A DNA stretch of 64,000 bases from Pengzhenrongella sp031582905 (GTDB lineage Bacteria; Actinomycetota; Actinomycetes; Actinomycetales; Cellulomonadaceae): NCBI RefSeq assembly GCF_031582905.1, contig NZ_CP133990.1, positions 3,596,001 through 3,660,000 on the forward strand, read 5' to 3'. Position numbers and translations under genes: made by a program. Of the stretch, positions 1-8,681 are shown one piece after another; position 1 is the stretch's first letter, and every line of letters begins with the position of its first letter. The notes below the pieces were generated by a model, which saw nothing but the letters and a program-made list of their open reading frames with translations, did no database searches and was not told the origin of the DNA.

Positions 1-1136
1 ATGAGCGAGACGGCCAGCCCGTCGGAGTCCACCGCGCACAGGTAGCAGGTGTCCCCGCCGACGTCGCCGCCGGAGGAGCCCGGTGCGGCGATCCCCGGGG
101 GACCTCCCCCATCGTCAGGGACGTCTCGGGCGCGATGAGCCCGCGGCGCTCGGCGAGGTAGGCCGGGTCGAGGAGCCGGTCCAGCGGGATGTCGAGGCTG
201 CCGGGGTCGGTCAGCCACGCGTCGCGATCGGCGAACGCGATCTTCACCGCCTCCGCGGCGTGGTGGAGGTAGTCCGCGGTGCCGTCGCCGAAGCCGGCGA
301 CGTCGAGGCCGTCGAGGATCCCGAGCACCTGCAGGGCGGCGAAGCCCTGGGTGTTGGGCGGCATCTCGTAGGCGTCGTAGCCGCGGTAGCGGGTGGTGAT
401 CGGGTCCACCCACTCGGCCCGGAAGGCGGCGAGGTCGTCCGCGCGCAACGGGGAGCCGGCGTCGGCCAGGGGGCGCACAGGCGCTCGGCGAGGTCGCCCT
501 CGTAGAAGCCGGCGCGCGCACCGTGGCGCGCGATGGACTCGAAGCTCGTCGCCAGGGCCTCGTTGCGCAGCCGCTCCCCTCGCGCGGGGCGCGGCCACCG
601 GGCAGGAAGGTGCGGGCGGCGAGGTCCTGCTGGCGCAGGTCCGGCACGTCGTCGGCGGACCACTCCGCGAGCGACCGCGAGACGGGCACCCCGGACCGCG
701 CGAGGTGCACGGCGTCGTCGAACAGGCTCGACCACTCCAGCCGGCCGTGGCGCTCGTGCAGCTCGCGCCAGCCGTCGACGGCGCCGGGGACGGTCAGCGC
801 GGAGCGCGCGCCCCTGCTGGGGATCGCCTCGGTGTGACCCCACTCCCGGTAGCGGTCGCGCGTGGCGAGGGCGGCCGCCGGCCCGGATGCGTTCAGCCCC
901 TGCACGGGGCCGCCGGGGCGGTGCACGAGCGCGAAGGCGTCGCCGCCGAGCCCGGCCATGTGCGGGTAGGCGACGCACAGCACCGCGTTGGCGGCGATGA
1001 GGGCGTCGGCCGCGCTCCCGCCGCGGCGCAGCGTGTGCAGGCCGGTCGCGGAGGCCAGGTAGTGCGAGGTGGCGACCATGCCGCGCTCGGCGCGGACGGG
1101 CGGACGCCCGGTCACGGGTCCGTTCGGGTTCCTCAT
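1..1136 (-). CDS. ggt: Gamma-glutamyltransferase, partial at window edge, frameshifted
   Basis: The protein starts at ATG 1136 and runs off the left edge of the window. It matches gamma-glutamyltransferases (Ntn hydrolases that transfer the gamma-glutamyl group of glutathione). The first 170 residues carry the early GGSAADA and AGLGGDAF blocks. Further on are an MPPNTQGF block near 350 and, near 60, GGDTCYLC, the region around the catalytic Thr that is exposed on autocleavage. Three frame changes are needed, near 595, 475 and 90. Each behaves as a missing base, so the gene may be intact in the organism. Its ATG overlaps the TGA of the small membrane protein upstream, so it is probably co-transcribed with it and the lactate permease. 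Confidence 0.8.
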   Translation of the reverse strand, partial: MRNPNGPVTGRPPVRAERGMVATSHYLASATGLHTLRRGGSAADALIAANAVLCVAYPHMAGLGGDAFALVHRPGGPVQGLNASGPAAALATRDRYREWGHTEAIPSRGARSALTVPGAVDGWRELHERHGRLEWSSLFDDAVHLARSGVPVSRSLAEWSADDVPDLRQQDLAARTFLPGGRAPREGSGCATRPWRRASSPSRATVRAPASTRATSPSACAPPGRRRLPVARGRPRRLPGRVGGPDHHPLPRLRRLRDAAQHPGLRRPAGARDPRRPRRRRLRRRHRGLPPPRRGGGEDRVRRSRRVADRPRQPRHPAGPAPRPGLPRRAPRAHRARDVPDDGGGPPGIAAPGSSGGDVGGDTCYLCAVDSDGLAVSL

Positions 1137-1324
1137 GAGTCCTCCTCGTCGTCGTCGCTGCCGCCCGCGAACCGCCGGACGGGCGGGACGAGGGCGGCGA
1201 CCCCGAACACCACGAGCGCGGCCACGGCGAGCCACCGGGTGTCGGTGGAGGTCCCGATGCTGGCCAGCGGCAGGGCCACGAGCATGAGCACCAGGACGAT
1301 GCCCTGGATGGTGAGCTGTTTCAT
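1133..1324 (-). CDS. Small two-helix membrane protein
   Basis: This is a 63-residue protein with two hydrophobic segments (about residues 7-24 and 31-47), a PPVRR turn and a very acidic tail (SDDDEED). ATG 1324 is chosen because AAGGAG lies about 7 bases upstream. A longer in-frame extension is Arg/Pro-rich and has no ribosome binding site. The gene lies 44 bases downstream of the lactate permease and its stop overlaps the start of the gamma-glutamyltransferase, so the three form one leftward operon. I do not recognise the family. The position suggests an accessory membrane subunit or small membrane protein of the transport operon, which is inference. Confidence 0.7.
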   Translation of the reverse strand: MKQLTIQGIVLVLMLVALPLASIGTSTDTRWLAVAALVVFGVAALVPPVRRFAGGSDDDEEDS

Positions 1325-1368
1325 GTCGTCTCCTTCGGGGGCTGGTGGCGGGCGAGCCGGGACCTGCG

Positions 1369-2982
1369 TCAGGCGAGCAGGATCGTCACGGCCCCGACGG
1401 CCACCGAGACGGCGGCGGCCCACGGCAGGGTCTTGCGCAGGACGGCGCCCTCCTGGCCGACGATCCCGGCCGTGGTCGTGCCGAGGACGACGTTCGCCGG
1501 GGCGATGGAGTTACCCACCGCACCACCGGTGCTCTGGGCGGCGATGATCGCCGACTCGGACAGTCCCTCGGTCTCCGCGACCGTCTCCTGGAGCTGGGAG
1601 AACAGCACGTTCGACGCGGTGTTGCTCGAGGTCATGAACGCGCCGATGACGCCGACGAAGTTGGCGAGGAACGCGTACACCACCGCGGGGGCGACCGCGG
1701 CGATCCCGAGCGCGAGCACCTCCACCTGGCCGGAGTAGTCGAGGATCTTCGCCAGCACGAGGAAGGACACGATCGCGATCGAGGACGGGATCGCGTCGGA
1801 CGCGGTGCTGGCCAGGATCTTCTGCTCACCCGAGCGCTCGGCCCAGGTGCGGTAGAAGCCCTTGGCCCGGTACGCGATCCAGGCGACCAGCGTGGCGAAC
1901 AGCAGGAAGACCCCCGGGTGGGTCAGCGGGGTGAACGGGGAGTACGGGTCACCGGGCTCGTTCTCGACGCCGTACCCGGTGGACGTGTCACCGAACGGCA
2001 GGCCCACCTCGACGGTCTCCAGCGCGGCGCTCACCGGCGGGATCGCCAGCACGGCCACGGCGGAGATGGTCAGCGCGATGTAGGGCACGAGGGACCAGGC
2101 GAAGGACATCGCGGGCTCCGGCTCGTCGTCCTCGTCCCGGTCGGAACGGTCCGCCATGGCGGGACGGTCCTCGATCTGCTCGGCGCGCTCGGAGTACCGG
2201 GACCACCGGGACAGCGGGTAGAGCGCGACGAGGGCCAGGGTCGCGGGGATGAACGTGGACAGGATCGGGGAGAAGAACATGACCCCCACCTGCCCACCAC
2301 CCTGGATGAGGCTGATGATCAGGACGAACGGGATCGAGTGCTTCACCGCGGACCACCGGCCGAACAGCCACGCGATCGTGAACCCGGCGGCGATGTTCGG
2401 GATCCACAGCAGGATCGCGGCCTGGACCGCGGTGGCCTGCTCGTTCTCCAGGTCGACGACCTGCAGCGTGGCCAGCCAGCCGACGGCGAGCGTGCCGAAC
2501 ATGTTCGCCCACGCGTGCCCGATCAGCGGGATCACGACGGCGAGCACCGGCTTGACGCCGAGGGCGAGCAGCAGCGGGGCGACGACCGCGATCGGCGTCC
2601 CGAAGCCGGCGATCCCCTGCAGGAACGACGCGAACACCCAGCCGAACCCCAGGACGAGGAACAGCTCGTTGCGGCTGAACCGCTGGATGCCGCGCCGCAG
2701 CGCCGCGAACGCGCCGGCGGAGTCGCTCGCCCGGTACAGCAGCAGCGCGGGCCACACGACGAAGAGGATGAAGACGGCGTCCCAGACGCCGGCGCCGACA
2801 GCGGCGGCGAGCGCGTCGATCGGCGTGCGGAAGAAGATCACCGCCGTCAGCGCCCCGAGGAACACCCCGACCGGGCCTGCTTGCGGCGCCTTCCACTTGA
2901 GGACGGTGAGCAGGACCAGCAGCAGCACGATCGGGGAGAGCGCGACGAGCCAGTGCAGCACGTCTACCGGCAGATCGTTCAC
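1369..2982 (-). CDS. lctP: L-lactate permease (LctP/LldP family)
   Basis: This is a 537-residue polytopic membrane protein of usual LctP length (about 550). It imports L-lactate, and probably glycolate, by proton symport. Family marks are FGWVFASFLQGIAGFGTPIAV around residues 110-130, a GHAWANMFGTLAVGW block, and near the C-terminus SSNTASNVLF and QSTGGAVGNSIAPANVVLG. GTG 2982 is preferred because GGAG lies 5 bases upstream. ATG 3015 is in frame but has no Shine-Dalgarno. A central cytoplasmic loop near residues 270-290 is rich in Asp, Glu and Arg. It is the first gene of the permease-small protein-ggt operon. Confidence 0.93.
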   Translation of the reverse strand: MNDLPVDVLHWLVALSPIVLLLVLLTVLKWKAPQAGPVGVFLGALTAVIFFRTPIDALAAAVGAGVWDAVFILFVVWPALLLYRASDSAGAFAALRRGIQRFSRNELFLVLGFGWVFASFLQGIAGFGTPIAVVAPLLLALGVKPVLAVVIPLIGHAWANMFGTLAVGWLATLQVVDLENEQATAVQAAILLWIPNIAAGFTIAWLFGRWSAVKHSIPFVLIISLIQGGGQVGVMFFSPILSTFIPATLALVALYPLSRWSRYSERAEQIEDRPAMADRSDRDEDDEPEPAMSFAWSLVPYIALTISAVAVLAIPPVSAALETVEVGLPFGDTSTGYGVENEPGDPYSPFTPLTHPGVFLLFATLVAWIAYRAKGFYRTWAERSGEQKILASTASDAIPSSIAIVSFLVLAKILDYSGQVEVLALGIAAVAPAVVYAFLANFVGVIGAFMTSSNTASNVLFSQLQETVAETEGLSESAIIAAQSTGGAVGNSIAPANVVLGTTTAGIVGQEGAVLRKTLPWAAAVSVAVGAVTILLA

Positions 2983-3229
2983 AGGCACTCCAAGGGTCGG
3001 TCGAGACTTGGTCATGCGCCGCTGACTAACGTAACGAGAGGTTTTGCGGTGCGCATCCGGGCCGCGGATGGTCCATCTGGGCGGGCCGCGGGCCGCCTCA
3101 CCGCGGCGAGCTGGCGATGGGCGGCCGATGGGTGATGCCGCCACGGTTCGGCGAGGAGAGGATGGGACGACGGCGCCGGCGTTGCCGGTGCTGCTCCGAT
3201 CCCCGACTCCCATCCCGACCGGAGGCACA

Positions 3230-4063
3230 GTGCGGCGCGACCCCCGCGACGGCGTCGGCCGCCGTCGTCCCCGCGGGCGCGCTGTGGGGCTGGTGCTGGC
3301 CGCCGTGCTGTGCGGCGGGTGCGGCCCCGCCGACGACGACGGCCCGGACGGCGCCTCGGCCGCGGTGCCGGACGCTGCGCCGTCCCCCGACGTGGAGCCG
3401 ACGCCCGCGCCCGCCGTCGCGGACGCAGCAGCCGTCCGGACGACGGGCGTGCCCGTCGTCGCGGGTGGCACCACCGTGCTGCACGTGCTCGGGAGCGACC
3501 CCGCAACCGCCATCACCGCGGAGCCCGACGGGGACGTCACCACGCTGACGATCGACCCCGGCGCCGTCAGCGCACCGGTCGACGTCCTCCTGGCCGCGCC
3601 GGAGGGGGCGACCATCGACCCGCAGGACGACCGCTCACTCGTCGTGCGCGGGGTCGACGGCACCTTCGTGGGCGGCGCGGGACGGCCCGCGGTCGGCGCG
3701 GACGCCGCGTCGCCGCGGGTCGCGGCGGACGGCGATGATCTGTTGCGCCTTCAGGTGACGGGCCCGCTGACGTTCCGCATCGGGGCCGTGGCGGTGGTCA
3801 GCACCGACTGGGGCGAGCGCGAGGGCGGCCGTTCCATCGCGGTCGAGCCGTCCGAGTGGGCCCGCGACGCCGGCCAAGCGGGCGAGGTCGCGGTGTGGGC
3901 CGAGCTCGTGGAGCTCGATCCCGAGGTCGACACCCCGGTGATGCACGACCAGCTCGTCTGCCACGCGGTCGGTGCACCAGACAAGGCGACGTGGAACCTC
4001 GAGCCGTGGCGCCCGGACGTCGGCCTGCTGCGGATCATGCTGGCGGGGTGCAACCCGACCTGA
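3230..4063 (+). CDS. Secreted protein with C-terminal DUF2599-like domain
   Basis: This 277-residue protein starts at GTG 3230 with GGAGG 4 bases upstream. An Arg-rich N-terminus is followed by a hydrophobic segment ending in VLCGGC and an Asp/Pro/Ala-rich linker. This looks like an export signal, although the -3 residue of a lipobox is atypical (Cys), so lipidation is uncertain. The last 80 residues include LVCHAVGAPDKATWNLEPWRP and a final CNP, which I recognise as the DUF2599 signature, with two Cys that may pair. Function is unknown. It stands alone between divergent (lctP) and convergent (4095) neighbours. Confidence 0.7.
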   Translation: MRRDPRDGVGRRRPRGRAVGLVLAAVLCGGCGPADDDGPDGASAAVPDAAPSPDVEPTPAPAVADAAAVRTTGVPVVAGGTTVLHVLGSDPATAITAEPDGDVTTLTIDPGAVSAPVDVLLAAPEGATIDPQDDRSLVVRGVDGTFVGGAGRPAVGADAASPRVAADGDDLLRLQVTGPLTFRIGAVAVVSTDWGEREGGRSIAVEPSEWARDAGQAGEVAVWAELVELDPEVDTPVMHDQLVCHAVGAPDKATWNLEPWRPDVGLLRIMLAGCNPT

Positions 4064-4094
4064 GGCGGGGTGGCGGCGGCCGGGGCGTGCGCCG

Positions 4095-4814
4095 TCAGTG
4101 GAGCTGAGCCGGCCGAGGCGCGCACTCCTGGCGCAGCGCCATGGCGCGGGTCGATGGGTCGAGGTCGACCAGACGGAGCAGGACGCACACCGCGATTACG
4201 CACCCCGACATCTCAAGGAGTTCCTCGACGGCGGTCGACAGCGCGTACAGCGAGTCGTGGCCGGCGGTGAGCAGGGCACCGTTGAGCGTCTCGATCACGA
4301 GCGCACCGAGCAGGTACGCGCCCCCGGCGACCACCAGACCGAGGCGGACGTCGCGGGGCACTGCGCGGAACCACCGGACGGCCAGCAGCACGCCGACCGC
4401 GGCCAGCACCAGGCCAGGCAGGACCCACGTGTAGATCGGCAGGTCCAGGCCGACGCTCTCCACGGCCGCACTGGCAGGGCCGCCGAGCAACTCGTGGATC
4501 GAGAGAGCCTCGTCCATCGCGAGGTACGCCGTCGCGACCGCCGCCAGCCGCCATACGCCGCGGGACGGGGTCCGTCCGGCCGGCGTCAGCTCCCCGATGA
4601 GCAGCGCGACAGCACCGATGGAAAGCAGCAGCACCGTGTTCCAGAACGCCGGCACGTTCTGCTCGCCGTCCAGACCGAAGGTCTCCACGAGCCCGGCGTC
4701 CGGGCCTGTCACCCGCATGTACAACTGTGCCGCGGCGAAGGCGCCGAATACGAGCAGGGTCGGGGCACCGAGCGCGATGGCACCGTGCCGTTCGAGGGGA
4801 ACCCGGTCCTGCAT
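4095..4814 (-). CDS. Polytopic membrane protein, function unknown
   Basis: This 239-residue protein has about six hydrophobic helices. Between helices two and three is a conserved-looking acidic block (YLAMDEALSIHELLGG), and near the end VEELLEMSGC precedes the last helix. These acidic/His blocks beside membrane segments are typical of a family of uncharacterised actinobacterial membrane proteins. I cannot assign a function. ATG 4814 has GGAAGGTGG just upstream. The gene converges on the DUF2599 protein with 31 bases between them and stands before the polysaccharide locus. Confidence 0.65.
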   Translation of the reverse strand: MQDRVPLERHGAIALGAPTLLVFGAFAAAQLYMRVTGPDAGLVETFGLDGEQNVPAFWNTVLLLSIGAVALLIGELTPAGRTPSRGVWRLAAVATAYLAMDEALSIHELLGGPASAAVESVGLDLPIYTWVLPGLVLAAVGVLLAVRWFRAVPRDVRLGLVVAGGAYLLGALVIETLNGALLTAGHDSLYALSTAVEELLEMSGCVIAVCVLLRLVDLDPSTRAMALRQECAPRPAQLH

Positions 4815-5260
4815 GCCGCCACCTTCCGTCGTGGCGTCACAATCGAGCGCCTCTCGTCGCGCAACGCTAAGGCCCGGATCGAGACGTTTTGTCCCTCACG
4901 TGTGCATTTCACCCGCCCGTCACCCGATGGGGCGTTTCACCACGGAGCCATGTCGTCAGTGATCACCCTCGGCAACCCCTGAACCGGCGCACGAGAGTGG
5001 CGGACGCCACATATCTGCTCCACGTCGCCGCGGCGCCCGCAGGGCGTCCGCCGCGTGTGGCGAAGGGCTCGCTACGCTAGGTTCTGCAGTCAACGGCGCA
5101 CCTCCGGCAAGGCAGACGGTCCCGGCCCTGAGTCCCCGTACGTTTCTGAGCCAGGTTGTGACTAGCGGGTGCCCGACCGCACCGGCTCCCGAGCCCAGCC
5201 ACGCGCCCACTCGTAGGTCGATCAGCATCTTCTAGGTCGATCAGCATCTTCGGAAGGACC
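4815..5260. other. Non-coding stretch, probable divergent promoter region
   Basis: I see no credible gene here. The stretch separates the leftward membrane protein gene from the rightward truncated ORF at 5261, so it should hold two promoters. It is locally less GC-rich (around 4880-4925) than its surroundings. The only clear structure is the short direct repeat at 5214-5251. Confidence 0.5.
5214..5251. repeat. Perfect 19-bp tandem direct repeat
   Basis: The 19-mer TAGGTCGATCAGCATCTTC occurs twice back to back (5214-5232 and 5233-5251), directly upstream of the GGAAGG ribosome binding site of the ORF at 5261. It contains CGATCAG and may be a regulator site or a replication-slippage duplication. 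No partner is identifiable. Confidence 0.85.
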
Positions 5261-5348
5261 ATGCCGATGCCGTCCCCTCTACTGCGTCGACTCCTCGACC
5301 GGATCGGCTTCTGGCGCTTTCGGGAACGGGCGCTCGCGACCGTGACGT
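5261..5348 (+). pseudogene. 5' remnant of a gene truncated by the ISL3 element
   Basis: ATG 5261 has GGAAGG 4 bases upstream and begins a basic, amphipathic N-terminus (about 29 residues, ending ...RERALATV) that is cut by the left end of the ISL3 element. It is in the same frame as the glycerophosphotransferase part that resumes after the element, so it may be that gene's original start. No target-site duplication is visible, so a second origin after rearrangement cannot be excluded. Confidence 0.5.
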
Positions 5349-6705
5349 GGATCGCTATGCGGGCTCATCACGATCCAGGGTGTAGTCGGGACCTGAAGCC
5401 GCCGGTCTCGAGCAGGCTCCTGGCGATGTAGTTGGTGAGGTTGCGGAAGCCGAGGGCGGAGCCGCGGTGTTCGAGCCGGCCGTTGATCGCCTCCGTCGGT
5501 CCGTTGCTGGTACCGGGCCGGTCGAAGTACGCCAGGACGTCGCCGGCCCGCTTGGTCAGGGTCCTGCCGAGGGTGACGAGCTCGGTCAGAGCGGCCGGGA
5601 CGCCGCGGCTGAGGGACGCGATCAGCGCTGTCATGAGCTGGCGTCCACGAGCCCGGTCCGGATCGCGGTAGGCGGCGATCATCCGCTGGTAGACGCTCCA
5701 GGTCACCTCAACCTGCACGTGCTCGTCGACGCCGAACAGCGCGGTCAACCGCTGCCGCTGCCGGTCGGTGAGCAGGTCAGCGCCGGTGTGCAGGGTCCGC
5801 CGCGCGCGGTAGAGCGGGTCGGTCTTGCGGCCGCGGTGGCCGTGCAGATCCTGCTGGACGCGTCGACGGCAGCGGTCGAGCGCGTCGCCCGCAAGGCGTA
5901 CGACGTGGAAGGGGTCCATGACCGCCACGGCGTCGGGCAGCTCCTCGGTGGCGGCGGTCTTGAAGCCGGTGAAGCCGTCCATCGCGACGACCTCGATCCC
6001 GTCCCGCCAGCCCGTGGGGCGAGCGGTCAGCCACTGCTTGAACGCCTGCTTGGATCGGCCTTCGACCATGTCGAGCAGCCGGGCCGGGCCGGTACCGGCG
6101 CGGATCGCGGTCAGGTCGATGATGACGGTCACGCACTTGTCGCCGCGGCGGGTATGTCGCCACACGTGCTCATCGACGCCAACGACCTGCACCCCGTCGA
6201 AGCGGCGGGGATCGTCGATCAAGACCCGCTGTCCCTCGGCGAGGACCGCGTCGTTGGCGGTGTTCCACGACACCGCCAGAGCCTCGGCGATCCGTGCGAC
6301 GGTCAGGTGTCCGACCACCAGTCCTTCCAGGGCCCAGCGCAGCGCCCGCCGGGACAGCTTCGCCCGAGCCGCGGCCGCGCGGCTGGTGTCCTGCCGCCAC
6401 ACGTGCCCGCACCCGGTACACCGGTACCGGCGCACCGTGACCAGCAGCATCGTGGGTCGCCAACCCAGCGGCTCGTGCGCCAACCGCCGGACCACCGTGT
6501 CCCGGGCGGTGCCCTCGCAGCCGCAGCGCCGACACCACTGGTCCGGGTCGACGACCCGGCACGACAGCACCGCACGATCCGGTTCGAGGCGTTGCCCGGT
6601 GACTTCCAGGCCAAGCTCGTCCAGCCGGCAGAACGTGGTCAGGTCCGGGGCAGCGAAGGTAGCGTCGGGCACGTCGAGGTCTTCCGGATGAGCGGCGTAG
6701 GAACC
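5349..6705. mobile_element. ISL3-family insertion sequence, about 1.36 kb
   Basis: The element holds one full-length ISL3 transposase on the minus strand. Imperfect terminal inverted repeats fit at 5349-5369 (GGATCGCTATGCGGGCTCATC) and 6687-6705, whose reverse complement is GGTTCCTACGCCGCTCATC. Both share GG-TC-CTA-GC-GCTCATC. ISL3 elements normally make 8-bp duplications, but the flanks here (CGTGACGT and TTCATCCT) do not match. The exact ends were read by eye and may be off by a few bases. Confidence 0.75.
5368..6672 (-). CDS. ISL3-family transposase
   Basis: This is a 434-residue, apparently complete transposase. The N-terminal zinc-binding region has two CxxC pairs (WCRRCGC and YRCTGCG), followed by a helix-turn-helix region. 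The DDE core has GVDEHVW, VVAMDGFTGF and VMDPFHVV, and the C-terminal Glu lies in NGPTEAINGRLEHRG. The start is GTG 6672. The stop lies inside the left terminal repeat. There is no sign of frameshift, so the element could be active. Confidence 0.93.
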   Translation of the reverse strand: MPDATFAAPDLTTFCRLDELGLEVTGQRLEPDRAVLSCRVVDPDQWCRRCGCEGTARDTVVRRLAHEPLGWRPTMLLVTVRRYRCTGCGHVWRQDTSRAAAARAKLSRRALRWALEGLVVGHLTVARIAEALAVSWNTANDAVLAEGQRVLIDDPRRFDGVQVVGVDEHVWRHTRRGDKCVTVIIDLTAIRAGTGPARLLDMVEGRSKQAFKQWLTARPTGWRDGIEVVAMDGFTGFKTAATEELPDAVAVMDPFHVVRLAGDALDRCRRRVQQDLHGHRGRKTDPLYRARRTLHTGADLLTDRQRQRLTALFGVDEHVQVEVTWSVYQRMIAAYRDPDRARGRQLMTALIASLSRGVPAALTELVTLGRTLTKRAGDVLAYFDRPGTSNGPTEAINGRLEHRGSALGFRNLTNYIARSLLETGGFRSRLHPGS

Positions 6706-7911
6706 TTCATCCTCGGGAGACCTCGACCCCTACCCGGACACCGACGCGCTGGCCCCGCTACACCGTCATCTGCGAAGAGCCGCTATGCGAACTCTCCCGG
6801 CACGGAAGATCGCACTGGTGCACGGATTTTCGGATTCCGAGGGAAACGCTATCGAGGTCGTTCACGGGTTGCTCCGTCACTACCCCGGGACCATCGTCTG
6901 GCTGCACAACGGCCACGAACCGACGTCCTGGTTGGCGCCGCCACCGGGTGTCCCGGCCGGAAAGGTGACGTACGCCCGCGCGAAGACCCTGGCCGCCTTC
7001 CGTGCCGCCTGGCGCGCCGAGGTCACCTTCTTTACGCACGGGATGATGACCGCCGTCACTCCGCCCCGGTCGCGGCTCGTAGTGAACCTGTGGCACGGCG
7101 AGGGCCCTAAGCCCTCGCCCGTCCTCCCGCAGTCGAAGGCGACGGTCGTGGTCGCCGCCACCGACCTGTGGGGGCGGGAGAAGGCACGCATGTTCGGGCT
7201 CCGGATGCGTGACGTCGCGGTGGTCGGCAACCCTCGGTTGGACTCCGCTGGGCGCCGACACCCGGACGAGACGCGCCGCCTGTTGGGCGTCGCCGCCGAC
7301 GCGCGCGTGGTCCTGTGGCTGCCGACGTACCGCAGCGGCTCGGACGGCATGCACGCGACGTGGGCCGACGGCGCCCCCTCAGCACGGCTCTCGCTGATCG
7401 CATCAACGTACCGGACGGCGTGACGCTGCTGGTCAAGCCCCATCCCATGGACGACGACGACTACTCGGGCCTCGGCGCGACCGTCGTGCGGAATCAGGAC
7501 CTGGCAGCGGCACGCGTGAGCCTCGAGCAGCTCCTGGCGGCGTCCGACGTGATGATGAGCGACGCATCGAGCGCATGGGTCGACTACCTGACGTTCGACC
7601 GCCCGGTCGGCTTTTTCCTCCCGGACCTGGAGGTCTACGGCGAGCGCCGCGGCTTCAACGTCCCCAACCTGTTCGCGGTGCTCCCGGGCCCGGTGCTGCG
7701 TGACGTGTCGGCCGTGAACGACTTCCTCGTCGACGCCCGCGACGGCGTCCTGCGGTCGCCGAGCACGTACCCGGACGTGCTGGCCGGCATCGGCTACGCT
7801 GCTCGGCTCCCCGTGACCGATCACTTGTTCGAGTGGCTCAACGACTACCAGGTCGAGCGGAGCAGGCCTCCGCTCTTCACCGCTGGAGGCGTCACCCGGT
7901 CCCCACGCTGA
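6706..7911 (+). CDS. CDP-glycerol:glycerophosphate glycerophosphotransferase-like protein, frameshifted
   Basis: This matches the Glyphos_transf family (TagF/TagB type), which transfers glycerol- or ribitol-phosphate from CDP-polyols in wall teichoic acid synthesis on the inner membrane face. Family blocks in order are LVVNLWHGEG, VGNPRLD, LWLPTYR, LLVKPHPMD and MMSDASSAWVDYLTFDRPV with ...DLEVYGERRGF. The open frame runs on from the ISL3 end, with possible internal starts such as ATG 6785. One frame change near 7385-7395 behaves as a missing base. The neighbouring cytidylyltransferase would supply the CDP-polyol. The true N-terminus is uncertain because of the IS. Confidence 0.8.
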
Positions 7912-7971
7912 CGCGCGTCGCTGGTCGACGGAGCCGGACGAGCCGTCGGCCGGCGGTGCGGCTCACCGCTG

Positions 7972-8658
7972 CTAGGCCAAGTTCTCTGCGATTTGACGGG
8001 CGACGAACAGGCCCATCGGGGTCGTGATCTTGATGTTGTTCTCGTGTCCCCGGACGATCTTGACCGCGTGCCTCGGGTACTACGCGACCAGGTCGGCGTC
8101 GTCGCTCACCCGGGCGTAATTATCGGCGAGAGCCCCTTCATACGCCTTCTCGAGGAGCTTACGATGGAAGACCTGCGGCGTCTGGCCGAGCCAGGTCCGC
8201 GCACGGTCGAGAGAGCCTTCGATATACTCGTCGTCCGTCACCAGCTTGACCTGCACGACGCTCGGGAGGCCGAGCATCGCGGCCTTGAACTGCATGCTAG
8301 CCAGCAGGGCGTCGTCAATCATGTTCGGCGTGACGAACGGACGCACGCCGTCGTGCACGAGGATCAGATCCCCCGTCGTGGCCTCGAGCCCCCGCTGCGC
8401 AGAGAGGAATCGCTCCTCGGCGCCCAGCACGAGAGTAACCGGGAGGCGCGCGTCGTCGATGAGGATGCGCCGGTAGGCCTCCTCGTTCTCCGCGCTCACC
8501 GTCACGATCACCTCGTCGATGGGGCGCACCAGGAAGCAGCGGACCGTCCGCTCCAGGACGGTCGTGTCGCCGATGGTGGCGAGCAGCTTGTTGCTTCCGA
8601 AACGCACCCCGCGCCCCGCGCAGGTGATGATGGCCGACACCCGGGTGTTCTGCAGCAT
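7972..8658 (-). CDS. TarI/IspD-like cytidylyltransferase with in-frame stop
   Basis: This belongs to the MEP/ribitol-5-phosphate cytidylyltransferase family, forming CDP-alcohols from CTP. Family marks are the N-terminal AIITCAGRGVRFG loop with a later Lys, VHDGVRPFV near residue 110, WLGQTPQVF and, in the last 30 residues, NNIKITTP. ATG 8658 follows the epimerase stop by 23 bases. Codon 193 is TAG (8080-8082) in an otherwise continuous frame, and homology resumes directly after it. This is therefore a base substitution, unlike the deletions elsewhere. With the TagF-like neighbour it probably makes CDP-ribitol or CDP-glycerol for a teichoic-acid-type polymer. Confidence 0.8.
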
Positions 8659-8681
8659 ATTCTCGTCCGTCCGCCTCGTCT

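Noticed and set aside
1369..3663. 764-residue lactate permease with a long N-terminal extension
   Set aside because: The extension is Ser/Arg/Pro-rich, overlaps the DUF2599 gene on the other strand and has no ribosome binding site. GTG 2982 has GGAG and gives family length.
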